Below, in pieces: positions 1-7,979 of a stretch of DNA of 7,979 nt (positions are counted from its first letter, which is position 1; the number at the start of each line of letters is the position of its first letter). Made by a program: the position numbers and the translations under genes. The notes below the pieces were generated by a model. It had not been told where the DNA came from and did no database searches. It was given only the letters and a program-made list of their open reading frames with translations. The stretch is from an uncultured Acidobacteriota bacterium (lineage in GTDB: Bacteria > Acidobacteriota > Blastocatellia > RBC074): NCBI GenBank assembly GCA_937967285.1, contig CALBSU010000715.1, positions 1 through 7,979 of the forward strand. Reading direction: 5' to 3'.

Positions 1-379
1 CGTCCTGCACGTTGACCACCTCGGTCACCGCGCCGATCTCCAGCCGCAGATCGACTCTCGCCGTCTGGTTGACCTCCAGCTTGATATCGTTCGAAACCAG
101 CTTCTTGAATCCGGCGGCCTCGATCGTCAGGACATAGTTCCCCACGGGCAGGAAGGGGATCGTGTAGACTCCCGATGAATTGGTCTGCGCGGTGTACTCC
201 AGTTTGGTTCCCTGATTGACCGCAATTACCTTGACATTCGGAACAGCCGACCCGTTCGGATCGCTGACTGTACCTGTAAATGTTGCCGTATAAGTCTGCC
301 CGAAAGCCGCTGTCGCAGGAATAATCAGAATTCCGAACAGCAGCAGACAGGTACGCAACATCCTGGATGCTGATTGCAT
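1..379 (-). CDS. Secreted TonB-dependent-receptor-like protein with carboxypeptidase-regulatory-like domain (N-terminal fragment)
   Basis: Only the first 126 residues are inside the window; the gene continues past the left edge. The ATG at 379-377 is preceded, 5 bases away, by a perfect anti-16S match AGGAGGT (391-385), which fixes the start. Residues 1-27 form a signal peptide: basic start (R6, R9), hydrophobic LLLFGILII, then an ATAAFG cleavage region. Residues 30-118 look like a carboxypeptidase regulatory-like beta-sandwich: TGTVSDPNGSAVPNVKV, then SSGVYTIPFLPVGNYVLTIEAAGFKK, then LEVNQTARVDLRLEIG. In Acidobacteriota this domain usually opens a long Oar-like outer-membrane TonB-dependent receptor used for uptake or adhesion, and the ending GAVTEVVNV is typical of the junction to the plug domain. 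The plug and barrel are not visible, so the receptor assignment is inferred from family knowledge. Another large secreted protein with this domain is possible. Confidence 0.8.
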   Translation of the reverse strand, partial: MQSASRMLRTCLLLFGILIIPATAAFGQTYTATFTGTVSDPNGSAVPNVKVIAVNQGTKLEYTAQTNSSGVYTIPFLPVGNYVLTIEAAGFKKLVSNDIKLEVNQTARVDLRLEIGAVTEVVNVQD

Positions 380-418
380 AAGCAACCTCCTCTGAGATGT
401 GGTTATTGGATGTCTGTC

Positions 419-433
419 GCCCACTCAGTGGGC
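419..433. promoter_or_regulatory. 15-base dyad in the leader of the receptor-like gene
   Basis: GCCCACTCAGTGGGC is a perfect inverted repeat of two 7-base arms around a single central C, 40 bases upstream of the receptor-like start codon. As DNA it could be an operator; as RNA it could form a 5-bp stem near the ribosome binding site. No function is proven and no convincing -10/-35 pair was found next to it. Confidence 0.3.
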
Positions 434-722
434 TCACGAAGTCACCCTCAGCAAAGTGGTAAATTTAAATCTTTGTTCTTATTTACAGGTTGGCTTGTCG
501 GCGGGCGCGGGGTCTCAGGTCCCGGAACGGGATCGATGAAATCCGTCACGGCGAGCCGTGGAGCGGTCATGAAGTTTTGTGAAGGATCCGATACTGATGC
601 CGGATTCAATGCTCTTCATTGATCTCGCTGCGGTTGACCGCAACGATGGTCTCCAGATGACAAGGTTCAGCCCGATACTCCGTCAGGCGTTATCCATCCT
701 GCTACTCTTTCTATTTTTCCAC

Positions 723-750
723 CCAGCATTATTCATCCAGCATTATTTAC
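723..750. repeat. 14-base tandem duplication
   Basis: CCAGCATTATTCAT (723-736) is followed directly by CCAGCATTATTTAC (737-750). The first 11 bases are identical. It lies just downstream of the M23 terminator hairpin as read on the minus strand. It is probably a local slippage duplication, and no role is evident. Confidence 0.45.
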
Positions 751-781
751 TAATATCAGTCTGTAAAGTTGCTACAGTGTA

Positions 782-818
782 CGTGAAAAGGCCCGTAATT
801 ACTACGGGCCTTTTCACG
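782..818. terminator. Perfect 16-bp hairpin, probable bidirectional intrinsic terminator
   Basis: Arms 782-797 (CGTGAAAAGGCCCGTA) and 803-818 are exact reverse complements with a 5-base loop ATTAC. The stem holds a GGCCCG core flanked by A4 on one side and T4 on the other, so transcripts from either strand would carry a GC-rich stem ending in a U-run. It begins 22 bases past the stop codon of the minus-strand M23 gene, where a terminator for that gene is expected. The U-run is short and lies inside the stem, so termination is likely but unproven. Confidence 0.75.
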
Positions 819-840
819 ATAAAGTTTCAAGTCCGGAAGG

Positions 841-1707
<867 letters not shown>

Positions 1708-1827
1708 TGTCAGGACTCCCGTGTGTCGCCGGCCGCACGCAGTGCGAAACACGGCCGGAATCAGCAACACTGGATAATGGGCACATATTGTCAGCGTGCG
1801 ATAATTTAAGAATCACCACTTGATCGC

Positions 1828-1860
1828 CGTTGGGGGGAATAGGGTACAGAACCCCCGACG
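1828..1860. promoter_or_regulatory. G-run/C-run hairpin in the M23 upstream region
   Basis: CGTTGGGGG (1828-1836) can pair with CCCCCGACG (1852-1860) through nine pairs, including one T-G position, across a 15-base loop. The right arm can alternatively pair as GACG (1857-1860) with CGTC (1866-1869). It sits about 120 bases upstream of the M23 start and overlaps a weak promoter candidate, so it may be an operator or a leader structure. Its function is not shown. Confidence 0.35.
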
Positions 1861-1977
1861 ACAAGCGTCATAATCAATGCGAGAAACTAGCATATCTCCG
1901 TCCGGGATTTCAACCTCGATCAGCCCGCGAGGCGGCCCTAAAGCTCTAAAACCAATAGTACCAACACTTATAAGCAA

Positions 1978-2006
1978 TTGCCATAAGATTATTTTTACCT
2001 GAAAAT
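1978..2006 (+). promoter_or_regulatory. Candidate sigma-70 promoter for the VWFA-yggSTU cluster
   Basis: TTGCCA (1978-1983, 5 of 6 matches to TTGACA) is followed by a 17-base AT-rich spacer and GAAAAT (2001-2006, 4 of 6 matches to TATAAT). Transcription would start near 2013 and leave a leader of about 195 bases holding the dyads described at 2005-2094. The fit is reasonable but was made by eye, and other starts closer to the gene are possible. Confidence 0.35.
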
Positions 2007-2094
2007 CCGAAATTTCGTAAATCCGCGTTCAATAATTCGGATGGCTCAGTAATTTTACTGATGCGGAGGGAGTGGCGAGGCTGGAAAGCCGGCC
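2005..2094 (+). promoter_or_regulatory. Cluster of dyads in the leader of the VWFA gene
   Basis: Four symmetric elements lie within 90 bases. CGAAATTTCG (2008-2017) is a perfect palindrome. ATCCGAA (2005-2011) is complementary to TTCGGAT (2036-2042). TCAGTAA (2046-2052) and TTACTGA (2055-2061) form a perfect dyad with a 2-base centre. GGCTGG (2079-2084) and CCGGCC (2089-2094) form a stem with a 4-base AAAG loop. The first three are AT-rich and look like repressor or activator sites. The last looks more like an RNA stem. Together they suggest regulated expression of the downstream cluster, but the regulator is unknown. Confidence 0.4.
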
Positions 2095-2207
2095 AACTTT
2101 CATGTAGGTGCGGCATTTGATACACTGAATCGACCTGTGAACGAATTAACTGTCGGCTGAGCTGACTGGTTTGAAGCGGCGATGGATCCGCACAAGAGGA
2201 ATTGAAT

Positions 2208-3428
2208 ATGAAGAGAAGAATAACGGCGTTGCTGATGGCAGTAGTGGTGATGGGACTGGCCATCGGGCCGGTGCTTTTGACGGAGGGCGAGCCGGCTTTC
2301 GCTCAGGCGGGCCGTAAGACCTCCGAGAAGCAGAAGAAGAATCCGAAGGCCAGTGGGGATCCTCAGGAACAGGAGAAGCAGGAGGAGAAGAAGGTCGACA
2401 AGACTGTTCCGCCGGCCAGCATCGCGATCGGCACGGATCTGGTCAACGTCGAGGCGGTCATCTACAACAAGAAGACCGGCGGCATCCTGCAGGGGTTGCG
2501 GAAGGAGAACTTCGAGATATACGAGGACGGCGTCAAGCAGGACCTCGAGAACTTCTCGACGCCGGAGGCCCCGGTAACGATGGTCCTGCTGCTCGAATAC
2601 AGCAAGCTGGTCGATCTGCTGGGGAGCGCGACGGGCGGATTCTTCGAACCGGGACGCATCGAGATCCTGCGCCCGGCCTATCAGTTCGTCAACTCCTTCG
2701 TCCAGCCCAAGGACTTCATTTCGATCGTGGCCTATGACATCAGGCCGACTCCGCTGGTGGACTTCACCGACGACCGTGGCAAGCTGATGGCGGCCATCAA
2801 TCTGCTGATCAGAAACAATCCGGCCTTCAGCGAGAGCAATCTCTTCGATTCGCTCAAGTTCGTGCTGAGGGGCGGCGTCGGCGACAGCGTGGTGCTGGAG
2901 GACAATCAGACCGAGAAGACCGAATACGCGGGCCTCTACGAAGTCAATGCGAGGACGGCGATTTTGCTGGTCGCGTCGGGACTGGATACGTTCAGCAAGA
3001 TCAATTACGACGAGGCGAGAAAGATCGTGGAGAACTCCGGCGTGCCGATTTACGTAATCGGAACCGGAAACATGTTCCTCAAGCGTTTTGATCAGGCGCT
3101 GGATCCGGGGCGCGGCCTTGAGCTCTACGGCATTCCCGACAGGATGACGCTGCTTCAGGCCCAGAATACGCTCAAGACGTTCGCCACATCGACCGGCGGT
3201 CAGTACTTCCCCGTCACCTTCCCGGGCGAGATCCCCTCGGTGATGCAGTCGATCTCGGCGCTGGTCCGGAACATGTACAGTCTCGGATACTCTCCGTCGA
3301 ACACCCGCAGGGAAGGCAAGCGGCGCAAGATCCAGGTCAAGATCGTCGGGCTGGGAGACAAGATCGATCCGAAACTGCTGGTCGTCCAGCACAGGCAGAG
3401 CTATGTCGAACCCAAGGACAAGAAGTAG
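2208..3428 (+). CDS. Secreted VWFA-related protein of the acidobacterial type
   Basis: The 406-residue protein starts at an ATG placed 7 bases after AGAGGA (2195-2200); an in-frame TTG two codons earlier is less likely. Residues 1-32 are a signal peptide with an AFA-Q cleavage site, so it is exported. Residues 36-66 are a K/E/Q-rich, probably disordered linker. A short beta domain follows (about 74-117, with LRKENFEIYEDGVKQDLENFS), typical of this family before the VWA fold. The VWA fold spans about 122-290 and includes DFISIVAYD and AILLVASGLDT. The C-terminal MYSLGYSPSN (356-365) and RRKIQVKI (372-379) match the conserved tail of the VWFA-related Acidobacterial family (TIGR03436). The metal-site motif DxSxS is replaced by E130-Y-S132-K-L134, so metal binding may be altered or lost. 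The role is unknown; family members are thought to mediate protein contacts outside the cytoplasm. It heads the cluster, 21 bases before yggS. Confidence 0.9.
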   Translation: MKRRITALLMAVVVMGLAIGPVLLTEGEPAFAQAGRKTSEKQKKNPKASGDPQEQEKQEEKKVDKTVPPASIAIGTDLVNVEAVIYNKKTGGILQGLRKENFEIYEDGVKQDLENFSTPEAPVTMVLLLEYSKLVDLLGSATGGFFEPGRIEILRPAYQFVNSFVQPKDFISIVAYDIRPTPLVDFTDDRGKLMAAINLLIRNNPAFSESNLFDSLKFVLRGGVGDSVVLEDNQTEKTEYAGLYEVNARTAILLVASGLDTFSKINYDEARKIVENSGVPIYVIGTGNMFLKRFDQALDPGRGLELYGIPDRMTLLQAQNTLKTFATSTGGQYFPVTFPGEIPSVMQSISALVRNMYSLGYSPSNTRREGKRRKIQVKIVGLGDKIDPKLLVVQHRQSYVEPKDKK

Positions 3429-3449
3429 CGCGGTCGAAACGGAAAATTC

Positions 3450-4163
3450 ATGAGCGAAGCTGAGTCCCTCAAGGCGCGGCTCGAAGCCGTCAGAGAGCGG
3501 ATATCCGGCGCCTGCCGCCGCGCGGGTCGGGCCGAGGCTGATGTCAGCCTGGTCGCGGTATCGAAGACGGTGCCGGTGGAGAGGATCCTGACGGCGATCG
3601 AAGCGGGCGTGGAGATATTGGGAGAGAACCGCATCCAGGAGGCCGCGGAGAAGATCCCCGAACTCGAACGGATCTCCCGCGAACGCGGCGTGAAGTGGCA
3701 TATGATCGGCCACCTGCAGTCGAACAAGGCGAGACGGGCTGTCGAACTCTTCGACTGCATCGAATCAGTCGACAGCCTCAAACTTGCCGCGAGGCTCGAT
3801 GCGATCGCAGGAGAAACCGGCCGGGTGATGCCCGTCCTGCTCGAGGTCAATCTCGGCGGAGAGGAATCTAAATCTGGAATCGACGCCGGAGAAGCCTTGC
3901 AGGTCTGCGAGCAGATCGCCCGGATGCCGAATCTGTCGCTCCTCGGTCTGATGACCGTCCCCCCGTTTCTGGAAGACCTCGAAGAGGTCCGCCCTTTCTT
4001 CAGGCGGTTGAGGGCGCTCCGCGACGAGGCCGTAGCGGCAGGCACGGTCGGTCCGCAATTCAAAGAGCTGTCCATGGGCATGAGTCACGACTTCGAGGTT
4101 GCGATCGAGGAAGGCGCGACTCTGGTGAGAATAGGCACGGCGATCTTCGGCGCCCGGAACTGA
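3450..4163 (+). CDS. yggS: YggS/PLPHP family pyridoxal phosphate homeostasis protein
   Basis: This 237-residue cytoplasmic protein belongs to the PLP-binding alanine-racemase N-terminal fold family (YggS, YlmE, PROSC), which buffers and delivers pyridoxal 5'-phosphate and affects amino-acid and keto-acid balance. No enzyme reaction is known for the family. The PLP lysine is K39 in VAVSKTVP. Other family signatures are GENRIQEA (58-65), [10 protein letters not shown] (84-93), [12 protein letters not shown] in the middle, and [15 protein letters not shown] (208-222) followed by [11 protein letters not shown] (226-236), which contact the phosphate. Length is normal. The ATG follows an ACGGA box by about 6 bases. 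It lies 21 bases after the VWFA gene and 25 bases before the yggT-like gene, consistent with one transcript. The yggS-yggT-yggU order is a widely conserved arrangement. Confidence 0.96.
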   Translation: MSEAESLKARLEAVRERISGACRRAGRAEADVSLVAVSKTVPVERILTAIEAGVEILGENRIQEAAEKIPELERISRERGVKWHMIGHLQSNKARRAVELFDCIESVDSLKLAARLDAIAGETGRVMPVLLEVNLGGEESKSGIDAGEALQVCEQIARMPNLSLLGLMTVPPFLEDLEEVRPFFRRLRALRDEAVAAGTVGPQFKELSMGMSHDFEVAIEEGATLVRIGTAIFGARN

Positions 4164-4188
4164 GACTTACGATAGACGGAACCCAACT

Positions 4189-4848
<660 letters not shown>

Positions 4849-4851
4849 GCT

Positions 4852-5142
4852 GTGATCGCAGTCAGCGACAGAGGAGACTGCATTACCTTCCCGGTCCGCG
4901 TCCGGCCGCGAGCGTCGCGGAGCGCTCTGGCGGGCGAGATCGACGGGGCGCTCGGAATCAGACTTGCCGCGCCTCCGGTCGACGGCGCCGCGAACGAAGA
5001 GCTGATCCGGCTGCTCTCATCGGTCTTCTCGGTCCCGCGCTCCCGCATCTCGATCATCAGCGGACTCTCATCCAGAAACAAGGTCGTCAGAATCGAGGGC
5101 GTCTCGGTCGTCGATTTTATGGCAGCGATCAATAGCGACTGA
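4852..5142 (+). CDS. yggU: DUF167 family protein YggU
   Basis: This 96-residue protein starts with GTG at 4852, only 3 bases after the yggT stop, with GGGA (4840-4843) 8 bases upstream, so it is probably translated together with yggT. The DUF167 (YggU) signature is clear: VRVRPRASRSALAG (15-28), LGIRLAAPPVDGAANEELIRLLSSVF (34-59), then VPRSRISIISGLSSRNKVVRIEG. The family is a small alpha/beta fold of unknown function, commonly at the end of yggS-yggT-yggU clusters. Length is typical. This is the last gene of the plus-strand cluster; a facing inverted repeat follows within 10 bases. The name is secure, the function is not known. Confidence 0.93.
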   Translation: MIAVSDRGDCITFPVRVRPRASRSALAGEIDGALGIRLAAPPVDGAANEELIRLLSSVFSVPRSRISIISGLSSRNKVVRIEGVSVVDFMAAINSD

Positions 5143-5151
5143 GCTCTCTTT

Positions 5152-5280
5152 GGATTTTCGACGCCAAAGCGCCAAGAAGGCCAAGGTGGATTAAGGGCGG
5201 AATAGTTTGGGCGTCTTCCGTCTCATCTTTCCCTTGATCTCTTCCTCTTGGCCCCACTTGGAGTCTTGGCGTCAAAATCC
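5152..5280. repeat. Imperfect inverted repeat of GCCAAG-type units between convergent genes
   Basis: The left arm (5152-5185) and right arm (5247-5280) face each other across about 60 bases. The outer 15-16 bases match almost perfectly: GGATTTT, a one-base bulge, then GACGCCAA. The inner parts share CCAAG and GGCCAAG blocks. The left arm also aligns with the GCAAAG repeats upstream of lepA (7861-7896), including a shared GGATTA at its end, so I take both as one dispersed repeat family. It starts 10 bases past the yggU stop and ends 4 bases from the LonN-gene stop, so it fills the whole convergent gap. It may fold as RNA and act as a shared terminator or 3'-end stabiliser; there is no long T-run. 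Confidence 0.6.
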
Positions 5281-5283
5281 TGT

Positions 5284-5963
5284 TCAGATCTCGGGCGGTT
5301 TGCCGCCGTGGCCGTTCTTTTTGGCGATGTTGTGGATGATCGAGCGATGCTCGGTCTCGCGGGTGAGTTTTTCGAGGATCTGCCGGATGCGGGAGATGCG
5401 CTGCGCGGTATCGGTCATCTCGAGAAACTCCTGCTTCTCGGACGGGTCGAGATCGAGATAGGCGATGAGGATCATCGAAAGCGCCTGCGGATCGTCCGGA
5501 AGTTCGGGAACCTCTTCGGTTGCGTTTTCTATCGTGCCGCGCAGGCTGCGGGCGGCATAAATCAGCCGGTCGAAGAGCGCTCTCGAAGCCTCGCAATCCT
5601 CCGTCAGGTCTTCGAGCGCCGGTTCATCCTCGAAATATTCGACCTCGGCCTGCAGGTAGGGCTCGCCCTCGACATATTCGATCAGCCTGAACCGCGACAT
5701 CCCGACGCAGAGGATGTTTGACCTTCCGTCCGGCAGTCCCTGGACCACTGCGACCTCGACCGAACACCCGACGCTTCCCGTCTGCATCTGCTCGGAATCG
5801 AGCATCATTTCATCCTGTCGATAGATGATGCCGAAGATCTTGTCGGACTCCATGACGTCGCTGATCATCTTGCGATAGCGGTTCTCGAAGATGTGGAGCG
5901 GAGTCAGGGCGCCGGGAAACTGCACCAGACTGAGCGGGAAGATCGGGATGACGGCTCTGTTGA

Positions 5964-5967
<4 letters not shown>
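5284..5967 (-). CDS. LON peptidase substrate-binding (LonN) domain protein
   Basis: The 227-residue protein consists of the Lon N-terminal substrate-binding domain (PF02190) only. It has no AAA+ or Ser-Lys protease part. The domain opens with [28 protein letters not shown] (7-34), the hallmark of the family, followed by beta strands around [32 protein letters not shown]. The C-terminal half (about 120-215) is helical and acidic, and the tail GHGGKPPEI is flexible. Such stand-alone proteins are common in bacteria; they probably bind proteins, but the partner is unknown. The start is a GTG whose last two bases are the first two of the lepA stop (GTGA at 5967-5964), with AAGG 7 bases upstream, so translation is probably coupled to lepA. 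Longer in-frame starts inside lepA would give a low-quality Arg-rich extension and were rejected. Confidence 0.9.
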
Positions 5968-7760
<1,793 letters not shown>

Positions 7761-7799
7761 AAAACTCTGTCAGCGAAATTCTCAAAATCGAAAGATGTC

Positions 7800-7828
7800 A
7801 GAATACCTTTTTAGCTGATGGAAAGCAA
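7800..7828 (-). promoter_or_regulatory. Candidate sigma-70 promoter for lepA
   Basis: Read on the minus strand, TTGCTT (7828-7823) is followed after 17 bases by TATTCT (7805-7800). Matches to consensus are 3 of 6 and 4 of 6. Transcription would start near 7793, giving a leader of about 33 bases. Position and spacing are good but the -35 box is poor. Confidence 0.3.
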
Positions 7829-7852
7829 AAGCCCCAGAAAAGAAGATCCAAA

Positions 7853-7924
7853 GGAGAATTAACCGCAAAGGCCGCGAAGGAGGCAAAGGGGGATTAATCG
7901 CAAAGAACGCAAAGGTAGCAAAGG
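7853..7924. repeat. Tandem pair of GCAAAG dispersed-repeat units
   Basis: Two adjacent units of about 34-38 bases align: 7853-7890 (ATTAACCGCAAAGGCC..., ending GGCAAAGGG) and 7891-7924 (ATTAATCGCAAAGAAC..., ending AGCAAAGG). Each holds three spaced copies of a GCAAAG-like word (GCAAAG, GCGAAG, GGCAAAG; then GCAAAG, GCAAAG, GCAAAG) about 10 bases apart. The first unit resembles the arm at 5160-5193. Intergenic repeats of the type AACCGCAAAGNCGCAAAG recur in many environmental bacterial genomes. They lie upstream of the candidate lepA promoter. Confidence 0.65.
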
Positions 7925-7944
7925 TTTTTATGGATATTAATATT

Positions 7945-7975
7945 CGGGTCCCATCCAATGGGCATTAACCCGGGT
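7945..7975. other. Nested hairpin at the window edge
   Basis: CGGGT (7945-7949) pairs with ACCCG (7968-7972) outside a perfect inner stem CCCAT/ATGGG (7950-7954, 7958-7962) with a CCA loop; bases 7963-7967 bulge. ACCCGGGT (7968-7975) is itself a palindrome. It follows the GCAAAG repeats directly and may belong to the same mobile or dispersed intergenic element. The window ends 4 bases later, so its full extent is unseen. Confidence 0.35.
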
Positions 7976-7979
7976 ACTG

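Larger units (their letters stand above)
392..781. other. Non-coding stretch between the receptor-like gene and the M23 gene terminator
   Basis: This is the upstream region of the minus-strand receptor-like gene. The short reading frames here have no recognisable protein features and no good ribosome binding sites, so I call it non-coding. It is more AT-rich than the flanking genes, especially 460-485 and 700-775. It holds the dyad at 419-433, a small hairpin at 547-560 (CACGGC/GCCGTG) and a 14-base tandem duplication at 723-750. A promoter for the receptor-like gene is expected here, but I could not pick one with confidence. Confidence 0.5.
1708..2207. other. Divergent intergenic region between the M23 and VWFA genes
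   Basis: About 500 bases separate two divergently transcribed genes, so promoters for both must lie here. No credible protein is encoded. The M23 side contains a G-run/C-run hairpin (1828-1860). A weak minus-strand -35/-10 pair overlaps it (TTGTCG at 1864-1859, 17-base gap, TATTCC at 1841-1836) and could serve the M23 gene. The VWFA side, 1940-2060, is AT-rich and contains a better promoter candidate and several dyads, entered separately. No known riboswitch consensus could be matched by eye. Confidence 0.55.

Noticed and set aside
2041..2125. Possible cyclic-di-GMP or cobalamin riboswitch in the VWFA leader
   Set aside because: Stem-loops and a GTAGGTGCGG stretch looked suggestive, but the conserved cores of those riboswitch classes could not be matched in order. 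I left it as unexplained structure.
1946..2263. Small minus-strand open frame across the VWFA start region
   Set aside because: It overlaps the signal-peptide coding part of the VWFA gene and the dyad-rich leader, and has no recognisable protein features.
2100..3713. Very long minus-strand open frame (537 codons) opposite the VWFA and yggS genes
   Set aside because: It is the antisense shadow of two well-supported genes. Its translation has Leu/Arg/Asp/His-rich low-complexity runs, no recognisable domain, and crosses the boundary between two real genes.
7853..7924. CRISPR array
   Set aside because: There are only two adjacent, imperfect units with no unique spacers and no cas genes. The pattern is a tandem dispersed repeat.

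Overview
The window looks like chromosomal DNA from an Acidobacteriota-type bacterium. The VWFA-related secreted protein (residue pattern of the 'VWFA-related Acidobacterial domain' family) and the start of a secreted protein with a carboxypeptidase-regulatory-like domain, the usual N-terminus of the Oar/TonB-dependent-receptor-like proteins abundant in that phylum, both point there. The coding DNA is GC-rich with strong Shine-Dalgarno sequences. No phage, plasmid, CRISPR or insertion-sequence gene is visible, and I see no rRNA or tRNA gene.

Layout. (1) Bases 1-379, minus strand: N-terminal fragment of the secreted TonB-receptor-like protein, running off the left edge. (2) 380-840: a roughly 460-base non-coding stretch with a dyad in the leader, a short tandem duplication and a perfect 16-bp hairpin that is probably a bidirectional terminator. 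(3) 841-1707, minus: membrane-anchored coiled-coil M23 peptidase. (4) 1708-2207: divergent intergenic region of about 500 bases with several dyads and a candidate sigma-70 promoter. (5) 2208-5142, plus: a tight four-gene cluster, VWFA protein - YggS (PLP-binding) - YggT (membrane) - YggU (DUF167). (6) 5143-5283: an imperfect inverted repeat between convergent genes. (7) 5284-7760, minus: LonN-domain protein and lepA (EF4), translationally coupled through a GTGA overlap, with lepA upstream. (8) 7761-7979: lepA upstream region with a candidate promoter, two tandem copies of a 'GCAAAG' dispersed repeat and a hairpin at the window edge.

How the genes fit together. The window is mostly conserved housekeeping and envelope functions. 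yggS-yggT-yggU is a widespread conserved cluster (PLP homeostasis, a small membrane protein and a DUF167 protein). Here it is preceded by the VWFA gene with a 21-base gap, so the secreted protein is probably co-transcribed with it. lepA encodes the ribosomal back-translocase-like GTPase EF4, and the LonN-only protein is probably made from the same mRNA. The M23 protein acts on peptidoglycan from the periplasmic side.

The most unusual signals are the non-canonical MIDAS site of the VWFA protein, the dyad-rich leader in front of it, and a family of GCAAAG/GCCAAG intergenic repeats found both upstream of lepA and, as a facing pair, between yggU and the LonN gene. I did not find convincing evidence of a new multi-gene system.
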